Source: Roseivirga sp. (GTDB lineage: Bacteria; Bacteroidota; Bacteroidia; Cytophagales; Cyclobacteriaceae). Taken from it: DNA of 64,000 bases. The stretch is taken from the NCBI GenBank assembly GCA_018402485.1, contig JAGYIY010000001.1, positions 590,001-654,000 of the forward strand, given 5' to 3'. Shown here in pieces: positions 1 to 5,945 of this stretch (the stretch's first letter is position 1; every line of letters starts with the position of its first letter). The notes beneath the pieces were generated by a model. That model searched no databases. It was not told where the DNA came from and saw only the letters and a list, made by a program, of their open reading frames with translations. The position numbers were made by a program, and so were the translations under genes.

Positions 1-347
1 GATTCATACCCTTTTCTCCTAAGTCTCGACAAAGTGATAGTGGTGATCAAGATTGGACTTTGGGCCCCTGCCCAGCCTCCTTTTCTCGTCCTGCTCCATG
101 CATAGGCATGGTCTTTATCTACCCCTAGTCGAATCAGGTTTTTACGTTTCCTTTCAGGCTTTTTCCAGTCATGCCAGATACAATATCGAAGTCGGTTCCG
201 CAGCCACTCATCGAGGGCTTTGAGTTTGACTTGTATGCTGGCAAGTCGGTAATTATTGACCCACCCCCTGCATACCTCTGCCAACTTTTTAAGTCGTTCT
301 TCAAATTTATAGGGTCTGGTTTTCTTAAATCCGCTACTGCTCTTATA
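1..347 (-). pseudogene. group II intron maturase, C-terminal fragment
   Basis: Read on the minus strand, this stretch is open for about 115 codons and runs off the left edge of the window. The translation contains CRGWVNNYRLA, LRYCIWHDWKKPERKRKN, LIRLGVDKDHAYAWSRTR and KGGWAGAQSPIL. This is the maturase (GIIM, domain X) and DNA-binding end of bacterial group II intron reverse transcriptases. An in-frame stop lies at 348-350, and the reverse-transcriptase fingers and palm (with the YADD motif) are absent upstream, so the 5' part of the protein is lost. It lies antisense to the toxin-antitoxin cassettes on its right. I am confident of the family. Whether the C-terminus is intact cannot be seen. 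Confidence 0.85.
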
Positions 348-354
348 CTAACCG

Positions 355-367
355 TTATGCATCATTC
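355..367. repeat. attC-like outer box, left flank of the Fic cassette
   Basis: TTATGCATCATTC is here, and its exact reverse complement is at 1256-1268, so the Fic cassette lies between 13-bp inverted copies. With the preceding G this copy reads GTTATGC (354-360), which fits the integron attC R' core GTTRRRY. The remainder of a left-hand attC palindrome is not visible; maturase debris lies there instead. The repeat is seen directly; the attC reading is inference. Confidence 0.55.
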
Positions 368-408
368 AAATTGAAACTACAAACAAATTAGAAGTGATAA
401 AATATCCT

Positions 409-416
409 TATATTTG
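409..416 (+). promoter_or_regulatory. Bacteroidota-type -7 element for the Fic pair
   Basis: TATATTTG matches the Bacteroidota -7 consensus TAnnTTTG and lies 23 bp before the antitoxin start at 440. No convincing -33 TTG box is seen at the expected distance. If real, the cassette carries its own promoter, as toxin-antitoxin cassettes usually do. Confidence 0.4.
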
Positions 417-439
417 TAAGGTTTCAAAAACCAAAAAAT

Positions 440-661
440 ATGTATAACTCAATAGAAATTGACCGAAAAAAACTTACGATAATGGGTGTCAAGTTTTCAG
501 ATTTAAAGACTTTGGAAAACACCGCAAGTGCTATTGGAAGCAATATGTTTGAAGGCTTTAGACCAACACAAAGAAGTATTGAAATCATAAGAGATTATAT
601 AGTAGGTAAAATATCTCTAGACGATTTAATAATTTATACGAAGAAAAAGACCTATGTCTAA
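440..661 (+). CDS. Fic-toxin antitoxin, VbhA type
   Basis: This is a small 73-residue protein placed directly before a Fic gene, with the two reading frames overlapping by 8 bp. Residues 34-39 read SNMFEG, which matches the (S/T)xxxE(G/N) inhibitory motif of class I Fic antitoxins. In that family the motif glutamate enters the Fic active site and blocks productive ATP binding. The C-terminal half (SIEIIRDYIVGKISLDDLI) has the helical pattern of the VbhA antitoxin domain. The expected role is to hold the adjacent AMP-transferase inactive by forming a tight complex. The gene start is ATG, 23 bp after a TATATTTG promoter element. Assignment is by motif plus context and is fairly secure. Confidence 0.82.
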   Translation: MYNSIEIDRKKLTIMGVKFSDLKTLENTASAIGSNMFEGFRPTQRSIEIIRDYIVGKISLDDLIIYTKKKTYV

Positions 662-1250
662 TTCTTACAGATATGTTGATCCTGATTATACTTATATCGA
701 CATAAAATCAGGAGTACTAAAAAACTTAGCTGATATTACAGACTCACAAGATTTACTTTTTTTTGAGAGTGTTACAGTAACAAAACGAATTAATGAATTA
801 CATAACAATCCAATCAAAATAAATGGAATTGAAAGCTTATTTTCGATTCATCAACATCTATTTCAAGATATTTACGGTTGGGCAGGCAAGAAAAGACTTG
901 TTGAAATAAGTAAAGACGGAAAACAATTTTTCCCAACATCTCATTTCGAAAATGCTTTTAATTTTATTGATACTTTGATAGAAAGTTTCAAGAAAACTAA
1001 AAGAGATGATAGCCATGAAATAGCCGAAAAACTAGCTGAAATATTAGATAACGTTAATTATTTACATCCATTCAGAGATGGTAATGGAAGAGCTCAAAGA
1101 GAATTCTTAAGAATGTTGGCTCTTGAGAAAGGAATATATTTGAACTTAAACCCACCAGACGATAAAAATGTTTATGAAAGATATATGAAAGGAACGGTAA
1201 ATAGTGATGTCAAAATATTGAAAGAATTGATTTTTGAATTAATCAGTTGA
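654..1250 (+). CDS. fic: Fic-domain toxin (protein AMP-transferase)
   Basis: This is a 198-residue single-domain Fic protein. The catalytic loop HPFRDGNGR (residues 138-146) keeps every residue of the HxFx(D/E)GNGRxxR signature, including the catalytic His138, so the enzyme should be active. Fic toxins of this class transfer AMP to target proteins; known targets in the family include gyrase and topoisomerase IV, but the target here cannot be told. The segment around QFFPTS (residues 91-96) fits the target-docking flap. No inhibitory helix lies inside the protein, which agrees with the separate antitoxin just upstream (class I). Translation is probably coupled, since the start lies inside the end of the antitoxin gene. 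The pair is flanked by attC-like boxes. Confidence 0.9.
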   Translation: MSNSYRYVDPDYTYIDIKSGVLKNLADITDSQDLLFFESVTVTKRINELHNNPIKINGIESLFSIHQHLFQDIYGWAGKKRLVEISKDGKQFFPTSHFENAFNFIDTLIESFKKTKRDDSHEIAEKLAEILDNVNYLHPFRDGNGRAQREFLRMLALEKGIYLNLNPPDDKNVYERYMKGTVNSDVKILKELIFELIS

Positions 1251-1255
1251 ATTAA

Positions 1256-1268
1256 GAATGATGCATAA
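1256..1268. repeat. attC-like outer box, right flank of the Fic cassette
   Basis: GAATGATGCATAA is the exact inverted copy of 355-367. The core GCATAAT (1263-1269) resembles the attC R'' box (RYYYAAC with one change). The conserved end of a group II intron (ATCGAGTAG on the + strand) begins at its last base, so the intron 3' splice junction coincides with the box. Confidence 0.5.
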
Positions 1269-1380
1269 TCGAGTAGACGGCCCCGCCAGCAATAACTGAC
1301 GGAGTTCTTACTTCGATATGACTCGGCAAACACCTCTCACACCATCCCAAACGGCTTTCACAGGATTTGTCATCGGTTAA
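1268..1380 (-). mobile_element. group II intron 3'-end remnant, copy 1
   Basis: Read on the minus strand, this ends in CCGTCTACTCGAT, the usual 3' terminus of bacterial group II introns. Before it is a stem built from CCGTCAG and CTGGCGG arms, as expected for domain VI with the branch-point region. Further upstream comes GGGATGGTGTGAGAGG, which resembles the domain V 3' strand and the V-VI linker. The first 35 nt are identical to copy 2 at 2284-2318, and the 16 nt at 1333-1348 are identical to 2325-2340. Copy 1 has extra bases between the two blocks. No intron 5' end or complete ORF lies next to it, so it is debris. The orientation matches the maturase fragment at 1-347. Confidence 0.65.
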
Positions 1381-1430
1381 ACACCCGCTAGCAAACGGGA
1401 AAACCTAGGTTGAGCGAATCGGGCATTGTT

Positions 1431-1665
1431 GCGCCCAACGCCTTATGGGTTTTCCGCAAAATTTACCTTATTTTTAAAGAGGCAAGGGATTTCGGTTCAC
1501 CTTATTACCCGGTGGGTATTGCTGAATTCAACGTTTTAGATGTCAGACACCTTCGAGGTGTCAGACATCTTGGCACCGTTTTAATCCGGCACGTATTACT
1601 ACTGAAGAGTTAGGAATTCAGCGGTTGCGAAGGTAGGTTTTGAGACGGAATGCCGTTGTGGGGCA
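1431..1665. repeat. attC-like palindromic spacer, copy A
   Basis: The left arm starts GCGCCCAACGCC and continues through CCGCAAAATTTACCTT. The right arm is AAGGTAGGTTTTGAGACGG followed by TGCCGTTGTGGGGCA. The arms are imperfect inverted complements, as in integron recombination sites. Two blocks are shared with copy B: 32 nt identical (1451-1482 with 2495-2526) and 17 nt identical (1608-1624 with 2575-2591). The central part differs and holds its own hairpin. The element lies immediately before the MazF-type cassette. The right outer box (GTTGTGG) does not fit GTTRRRY exactly, so attC identity is less sure than for 3296-3409. A short open frame inside it is not a gene. Confidence 0.5.
1538..1570. 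other. 15-bp-arm hairpin inside spacer copy A
   Basis: AGATGTCAGACACCT (1538-1552) and AGGTGTCAGACATCT (1556-1570) can pair at 14 of 15 positions around a TCG loop. No T-run follows on either strand, so a simple intrinsic terminator is unlikely. It sits at the tip of the larger palindromic spacer, where attC sites carry a variable terminal structure. Confidence 0.6.
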
Positions 1666-1699
1666 TGGTAGGACAAACCGGAAACAAGGAAAAATTCCG

Positions 1700-1707
1700 T
1701 AAATTTG
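1700..1707 (+). promoter_or_regulatory. Bacteroidota-type -7 element for the MazF-type pair
   Basis: TAAATTTG matches TAnnTTTG exactly and lies 16 bp before the antitoxin start at 1724, leaving a very short leader. A -33 box is not evident. The element suggests the cassette has its own promoter downstream of the spacer palindrome. Confidence 0.4.
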
Positions 1708-1723
1708 ATGTAAAAATAAACCA

Positions 1724-1951
1724 ATGACACGAGAAACATTAATAAAGAAAACCATCGACAATCTGAGTAAATTACCTGACCAAAAATTGAAGGAAGTATC
1801 AGATTTTGCCGAATTTCTTCTGAGTAGAATTGAAAATCAACTCATGACTGAAGGGATTCAGAAACTAGTTTCCGACTCAAAAACATTCAAATTTCTTGAA
1901 GACGAAGAAGACCTTTACTCAGTAGACGACCTTAAAGAAAGATATAAATGA
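1724..1951 (+). CDS. DUF2281-like antitoxin
   Basis: This 75-residue protein has an N-terminal segment (TIDNLSKLPDQKLKEVSDFA) typical of the DUF2281/VapB-like antitoxin family, where two helices make the dimer. The C-terminal part is acidic and probably disordered until bound (FLEDEEDLYSVDDLKERYK), as is usual for the toxin-neutralising tail. Its last codons overlap the toxin gene by 4 bp (ATGA), so translation is coupled. The expected role is to neutralise the MazF/PemK-type toxin encoded next and perhaps to repress the shared promoter. The partner supports the call more strongly than the sequence alone. Confidence 0.72.
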   Translation: MTRETLIKKTIDNLSKLPDQKLKEVSDFAEFLLSRIENQLMTEGIQKLVSDSKTFKFLEDEEDLYSVDDLKERYK

Positions 1952-2271
1952 ACAAGGGAGACATTGTTCTAATACCATTCCCATTTACAGACCTGTCAGG
2001 AACTAAGAATAGACCGGCACTCATTCTCGCAAAGGGAGAAGTTGATATAACCGTTTCGTTTATTACGACTCAACTAAAATGGCAGGAAGACTTTGACCTA
2101 AAAATTGAGCCATCACAGATAAATAGACTTAAAAGAACTTCTTTAATCAGATTAAGTAAACTCGCAACCATTGACAAAGACTTAGTGATTGGCAAACTTG
2201 GCAGCCTATCACAAGATGAATTGACTGTCGTGGACAAGAATCTGATTAGAATATTTAAACTGAGACAATAA
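1948..2271 (+). CDS. MazF/PemK-family endoribonuclease toxin
   Basis: This 107-residue protein matches the PemK/MazF family. The N-terminus GDIVLIPFPFTDLSGTKNRP (residues 4-23) holds the usual beta-strand, the loop and the Arg-Pro pair (R22, P23) of the active site. The middle segment TSLIRLSKLATIDKDLVIGKLG corresponds to the conserved second catalytic region. MazF toxins are ribonucleases that cleave mRNA or other RNA at short motifs and stop growth when not neutralised. It follows the antitoxin with a 4-bp overlap, forming an ordinary type II module. Length is normal for the family and there is no sign of damage. The cut-site specificity cannot be read from sequence. Confidence 0.85.
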   Translation: MNKGDIVLIPFPFTDLSGTKNRPALILAKGEVDITVSFITTQLKWQEDFDLKIEPSQINRLKRTSLIRLSKLATIDKDLVIGKLGSLSQDELTVVDKNLIRIFKLRQ

Positions 2272-2283
2272 TCACACCCTACA

Positions 2284-2360
2284 ATCGAGTAGACGGCCCC
2301 GCCAGCAATAACTGACGGGGTGCGCCTCTCACACCATCCCGAAAGCTTTCGGTACGGTTC
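2284..2360 (-). mobile_element. group II intron 3'-end remnant, copy 2
   Basis: On the minus strand the order is GAACCGTACC, a GAAAG/CTTTC stem, GGGATGGTGTGAGAGG, the CCCCGTCAG/CTGGCGGGG stem, and CCGTCTACTCGAT at the end. This is the arrangement of group II domain V, linker, domain VI and 3' terminus. The pairing in the domain V part is irregular, so it may be degenerate. The sequence upstream in the minus direction (to 2477) shows no intron ORF. It begins 12 bp after the MazF stop codon, on the same side of its cassette as copy 1 is for the Fic cassette. Confidence 0.65.
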
Positions 2361-2477
2361 ATTGCATTCGAGGTTTAAATTTCAAATAGTAGTCCATTAT
2401 GCGCTCGTAACCGTTCCTTTTTAGGCGCAATAAGGTGAAAGTAGTGGCGAGGTATTATATCCTTCTTCTCTCGTTTT

Positions 2478-2631
2478 TTGCCCAAAACCCTACCTTTCCG
2501 CAAAATTTACCTTATTTTTAAAGAGGTATTCCATTTCGACTTACGTTTTTACTCTTCCGGCATTTCTATTAATCAGTTAGGAATTCAGCGGATTTGAAGG
2601 TAAGTTGTGAAACGGACTGCCGTTAGGCAAC
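2478..2631. repeat. attC-like palindromic spacer, copy B
   Basis: The left arm TTGCCCAAAAC...CCGCAAAATTTACCTT (2479-2512) and right arm AAGGTAAGTTGTGAAACGG (2597-2615) are imperfect inverted complements. The right arm is followed by TGCCGTTAGGCAA, whose GTTAGGC core fits the attC R' consensus GTTRRRY. The outer left TTGCCCAAA corresponds to the complementary R'' box with one or two changes. The total length of about 154 bp is within the known range for attC sites. It precedes the HigBA cassette. The 2361-2477 stretch between intron remnant 2 and this element holds no gene that I can see. Confidence 0.55.
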
Positions 2632-2697
2632 ATTTAATTTCGAATTCCAATTAGAAAATTTTACTTACCTTTCGCGTTAGTAACGTAAAACAAAAAT

Positions 2698-2979
2698 ATG
2701 ATTGTTTCTTTTCGCTCGAAAGAGACTGAACAAATTTGGAATGGATATCGAGTAAAAAAAATGCCGATTGATATTCAAGAAATTGGACGCCGAAAATTGA
2801 GGATGTTGAATAATTCGGAAAACATAGCTGATTTGAGAATTCCACCTTCCAACCGACTTGAAAAGCTAAGCGGAAATTTAAGTGGATTTTACAGCATTCG
2901 AATTAACAAACAATGGCGAATAATTTTTGAGTGGAATAGCGGAAATGCGAGCGAAGTAGAAATAGTCGATTATCACTAA
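2698..2979 (+). CDS. higB: HigB/RelE-family toxin
   Basis: This 93-residue protein belongs to the RelE/HigB ribosome-dependent ribonuclease family. Recognisable segments are the N-terminal strand MIVSFRSKETEQIWNG, the helix with RRKLRMLNNS, the segment PPSNRLEKLSGNLSGFYSI and the C-terminal strands INKQWRIIFEW and VEIVDYH. This ending (RI.F.W....V..VDYH) is characteristic of HigB. The toxin-first order, with the HTH antitoxin gene 11 bp downstream, is the signature arrangement of higBA. Toxins of this group cut mRNA in the ribosomal A site. The gene appears intact. It sits in its own cassette between spacer copy B and the attC-like site at 3296. Confidence 0.88.
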   Translation: MIVSFRSKETEQIWNGYRVKKMPIDIQEIGRRKLRMLNNSENIADLRIPPSNRLEKLSGNLSGFYSIRINKQWRIIFEWNSGNASEVEIVDYH

Positions 2980-2990
2980 AAACAGAGAAA

Positions 2991-3293
2991 ATGGAAAAGT
3001 TAGCAAATGTACATCCTGGCGAAATTTTACTTCACGAATTTCTTGAGCCACTCGAAATTTCGGCTTATCGACTTTCTAAAGATTTGAAAATACCTCAAAC
3101 TCGGATTTCTGAAATTATAAAAGGGCGGCGTCGAATAACAGCTGATACGGCTTTGCGATTGAGTAAATATTTTGGAAACTCGGCTAAATTTTGGCTCGGA
3201 CTTCAAGACGATTTTGATATCGAAGAAGGAAAGGAAAATAGGGGAAACGAGTTGAATGAAATAAAACAGTACGCTGATAAAAACGTCGCCTAA
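2991..3293 (+). CDS. higA: HigA-family HTH antitoxin
   Basis: This 100-residue protein starts with the family signature VHPGEILLHEFLEP (residues 7-20) and continues into an XRE-type helix-turn-helix at about residues 22-58 (AYRLSKDLKIPQTRISEII). The segment SAKFWLGLQDDFDIE is also conserved in HigA proteins. It should bind and neutralise HigB and repress the shared promoter. The upstream gene is 11 bp away. The stop codon lies only 3 bp before the start of the attC-like palindrome, exactly the tight packing expected for a gene cassette. Confidence 0.9.
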   Translation: MEKLANVHPGEILLHEFLEPLEISAYRLSKDLKIPQTRISEIIKGRRRITADTALRLSKYFGNSAKFWLGLQDDFDIEEGKENRGNELNEIKQYADKNVA

Positions 3294-3295
3294 AA

Positions 3296-3409
3296 GCGCA
3301 TAACAAAAATGGCGAATTTATTGCTGAAACAAGAGATTTGTGTGCTTTTAGAAACTAATAGTTTAACCGAAAAACTTGCGCATTTTAAGTCGCCACTTTC
3401 GTTATGCGC
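3296..3409. repeat. integron attC-like recombination site
   Basis: This 114-bp imperfect palindrome begins GCGCATAAC (3296-3304) and ends GTTATGCGC (3401-3409). Its outer 25 bases at each end match as inverted complements at 21 positions. Inner boxes AATGGCGA (3309-3316) and TCGCCACTT (3390-3398) also pair. This has the R''-L''-L'-R' layout of attC sites, and both cores fit: GCATAAC is RYYYAAC-like and GTTATGC is close to GTTRRRY. The central part (3321-3384) is not paired in an obvious way, which is also typical. It separates HigBA from the next cassette. Function is inferred; the palindrome itself is seen directly. Confidence 0.68.
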
Positions 3410-3445
3410 GAGACGTTAGCAACAATTCGAGTAGTACGAAACACT

Positions 3446-4000
3446 ATGGATAAAAATGATTTGACTAAAAAACTATCCCAATGGGACAAAAAACATACAG
3501 ATCATTTGAAAGAAATATATCAGAATTATCAAGGGAACTCTGATTTTTTGGATACAATAATTGACTTATACACAGATTGTGGTGATTTGGAGCACGCAAC
3601 AACTTGGATTATTAAGCATTATGTGGACACTGGAAAGAAATTAAGTCTGACACAAACGGATAAAATCTTATCGAAGATTAGCAGACTTGACTTTTGGGCA
3701 AGTAAATTACATATCTTACAAATAACACCACAAATCGACTTGACCTTGAAAAACGCAGAATTAATCGAGCCGAGTGTCAATTCTATGATGAAGTCGGATA
3801 AAAATTTCGTGAAAGCAGCAGCCTATGAAGCCTATTATGAGATTGTAAAACTAATTCCAGAATTAAAAAATGAATTTACAATTCTATGTGAACATGCCTT
3901 AGCAACAGAAAGTGCGTCAATTAAATCAAAAGTAAAACGAATATTGAACAGAATAAAAACAGGTGCTAATGTAAGCTACCCCAAAACTAGTACAGATTAA
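3446..4000 (+). CDS. cassette-borne all-helical protein of unknown function
   Basis: I do not recognise a defined family. The 184-residue product is rich in Lys, Asp and Glu and predicted to be almost wholly helical. The spacing of hydrophobic residues in the second half (ALIEPSV, FVKAAAYEAYYEIVKLI, SIKSKVKRIL) recalls HEAT- or ARM-type repeats, which usually bind proteins. There is no signal peptide or membrane segment, so it is probably cytoplasmic. An upstream in-frame ATG at 3404 lies inside the outer box of the attC-like site, so the ATG at 3446 is the more natural start. The gene follows the site directly and is the only cassette gene here without a partner. Confidence 0.6.
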   Translation: MDKNDLTKKLSQWDKKHTDHLKEIYQNYQGNSDFLDTIIDLYTDCGDLEHATTWIIKHYVDTGKKLSLTQTDKILSKISRLDFWASKLHILQITPQIDLTLKNAELIEPSVNSMMKSDKNFVKAAAYEAYYEIVKLIPELKNEFTILCEHALATESASIKSKVKRILNRIKTGANVSYPKTSTD

Positions 4001-4187
4001 AAATAGAATTTCTAATTTTAAAAACTGTAATATGAGAAAGAGTAAATTTACCCGCGACGTATTTTTGAGAAGTAAGCGCAAGGAGGTGTACCAAGCTTTT
4101 TGCCATTTTAACTAAAGGCGATTAATATTGATTTTCTCAAAATTACAGCGTATATTTTTAGTAGCCATACATCTATAAAAATTCACC
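4001..4187. other. intergenic stretch before rmuC
   Basis: This AT-rich gap holds no convincing gene. No clear attC-like palindrome is visible after the last cassette, so the right end of the cassette array cannot be placed exactly. TATATTTTTAG (4150-4160) is a weak candidate for a -7 element of rmuC. Confidence 0.4.
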
Positions 4188-5615
4188 ATGACTGATATTC
4201 TACTTATTGTTTTAGTTATTCTTTCAACCGTCAATGTACTCCTCGCGGTAACAAAAAAACCTAAAGTTGACCTAAAACCTCAATTGAAGGAAGTAGAAGA
4301 AGCCATCATAAAATTCGACACATCCTTGGAGAAAAATGAAAAGTCGGTTCGGGAGGAATTACAGCGCAATAGAACTGAGACGAATGAAACCGCTAAGATG
4401 AATAGGGAGGAATTAACCAAGTCGTTAGACGCCTTCAAAAAGCAATTGGCAGAAGTGAATCAAACAAACCGTGAAGAACTTACCAACAACTTAAAATCCT
4501 TTGAAGTAAAATTTTCTCACAACATCAAAGACCTAAACGACCTTTTGAGGGAGAAATTTGGTGACTTTAACAAACAGCAATCAGAGCAGAATAAACAATC
4601 CATTGACACGATCAAAGAAGTAAAGGGGACTATAGAAAAGCAACTCAGAGAAATCAGGGATGATAATACAAAGCAGCTTGATGAAATGAGAAAGACAGTT
4701 GACGAGAAACTTCAAAAGACACTTAATGAAAGACTAAGTCAATCCTTCGAAACAGTTGGCAAACAATTGCAAGCGGTTCAAGAAGGATTAGGAGAAATGA
4801 AAACCCTTGCTACAGATGTGGGTGGACTTAAAAAGGTGTTGAGCAATGTAAAAATGCGTGGGGGAATTGGGGAAATTCAACTCGCCATGCTGTTGGAGCA
4901 AATACTTGCTCCAGACCAGTACGAGCCAAACGTAAAAACCAAATCGAACAGCTCAGATGTGGTAGAATTTGCCATAAAACTTCCAGGCAGAGACGACTCT
5001 GGAAAAAATGTCTGGTTACCGATTGATGCCAAATTTCCAAAAGATATCTACGAACAACTTCAAGAAGCTTACGACGAGGGAGATCAAAACAAAATACTAA
5101 TAGCCCAAAAAAACATGGATAATACCATTAAGAAGATGGCTAAGGATATTGGTGAGAAGTATATTGACCCACCAAATACAACAGACTTTGGAATTATGTT
5201 CTTACCCTTTGAAGGCATCTACGCGGAAGTTGTTCGTAAAGCCTCTTTGCTAGAAGACTTACAGCGTAATTATAAGATTATCGTAACCGGCCCGACCACA
5301 CTTGCAGCCATTTTAAATAGCTTACAAATGGGTTTCAAAACATTGGCCATTCAAAAAAGGAGTAGTGAAGTTTGGCAAGTTCTTGGGGCAGTAAAAAAAG
5401 AATTTGAAAATTTCAGTGGAATGATGGAAAAAGCTCAAAAAAATATTCAAACAGGGCTGAATCAATTGGATGATGTAATGGGTAAAAGAACGCGTGCCAT
5501 TCAAAGAAAACTGAAAGGGGTTGAGGTACTCAGCGAAGTTGAAACCAAAAACATCCTACCAGAAATAGCAGATACAGCCCTAATGGTTGATGACGAGGAA
5601 GATAATAATGAGTAA
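4188..5615 (+). CDS. rmuC: RmuC-family DNA recombination protein
   Basis: The 475-residue protein has one N-terminal membrane segment (residues 3-20, LIVLVILSTVNVLLAV by eye), a long charged coiled coil (about 30-205) and a C-terminal RmuC domain. Conserved RmuC segments are visible: VKMRGGIGEIQLAMLLEQIL, VWLPIDAKFPKDIY, DPPNTTDFGIMFLPFEGIYA and GPTTLAAILNSLQMGF. RmuC is predicted to have a nuclease-like fold and in E. coli limits inversions between short inverted repeats; its biochemistry remains poorly known. It is anchored to the inner membrane with the domain in the cytoplasm. It lies alone, read in the same direction as the toxin-antitoxin cassettes. Whether it belongs to the accessory block or the core genome is unclear. 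Confidence 0.88.
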   Translation: MTDILLIVLVILSTVNVLLAVTKKPKVDLKPQLKEVEEAIIKFDTSLEKNEKSVREELQRNRTETNETAKMNREELTKSLDAFKKQLAEVNQTNREELTNNLKSFEVKFSHNIKDLNDLLREKFGDFNKQQSEQNKQSIDTIKEVKGTIEKQLREIRDDNTKQLDEMRKTVDEKLQKTLNERLSQSFETVGKQLQAVQEGLGEMKTLATDVGGLKKVLSNVKMRGGIGEIQLAMLLEQILAPDQYEPNVKTKSNSSDVVEFAIKLPGRDDSGKNVWLPIDAKFPKDIYEQLQEAYDEGDQNKILIAQKNMDNTIKKMAKDIGEKYIDPPNTTDFGIMFLPFEGIYAEVVRKASLLEDLQRNYKIIVTGPTTLAAILNSLQMGFKTLAIQKRSSEVWQVLGAVKKEFENFSGMMEKAQKNIQTGLNQLDDVMGKRTRAIQRKLKGVEVLSEVETKNILPEIADTALMVDDEEDNNE

Positions 5616-5945
5616 ATTATTGCCTCACATCATTTATTTTGTAGCCATCAAACAGAAAAAAGTGCTACAGTTGGCACACACCTTGTACCTCTTTTCTCTT
5701 AGCCCAAGATCGTTTTGATGCTAACAACCGGAAAATAATCGGTTGTAACATCATTTCCTGGTTTACGCCTAGCTTTAGGGATCATTCGAACATTTGCCTT
5801 ATTTTTAACAAGTTATTCGATTTCAATGGCCATTTGCATGCTTAATTTTGCTTGTTAAACATGTAGTTGCCTCTGTTTTGAGGTAAATTTTGAGGGGGAC
5901 TGCAATAAGTGGTAATTTGCGAAAAACATAAAACACCCTATAAAC
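5616..5945. other. 330-bp intergenic region with hairpin and repeat copy C
   Basis: No gene is seen. A hairpin at 5717-5752 pairs GATG...ACAACCG with CGGTTGT...CATC, about 100 bp after rmuC and without a T-run. The right half holds spacer repeat copy C (5788-5911). The region separates the accessory genes from the lipoprotein genes to the right. Confidence 0.5.
5788..5911. repeat. diverged spacer repeat, copy C
   Basis: The left block AACATTTGCCTTATTTTTAA resembles the AAAATTTACCTTATTTTTAA block of copies A and B. The right block GAGGTAAATTTTGAGGGGGA followed by CTGCAATAAG resembles their right arm. The two blocks are again partial inverted complements. Outer attC-type core boxes are not evident, so this copy is decayed or a different member of the family. 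Confidence 0.4.

Noticed and set aside
171..374. short + strand open frame at the left edge
   Set aside because: It lies antisense to the recognisable maturase fragment and has no family features.
1410..1613. short + strand open frame between the Fic and MazF-type pairs
   Set aside because: It covers the palindromic spacer and hairpin; composition and lack of any motif fit a chance frame.
2651..2845. minus-strand frame overlapping higB
   Set aside because: It is antisense to a clear HigB toxin gene and shows no protein signature.
5717..5752. hairpin after rmuC considered as an intrinsic terminator
   Set aside because: No T-run follows on either strand and it lies about 100 bp away; kept only as part of the intergenic description.
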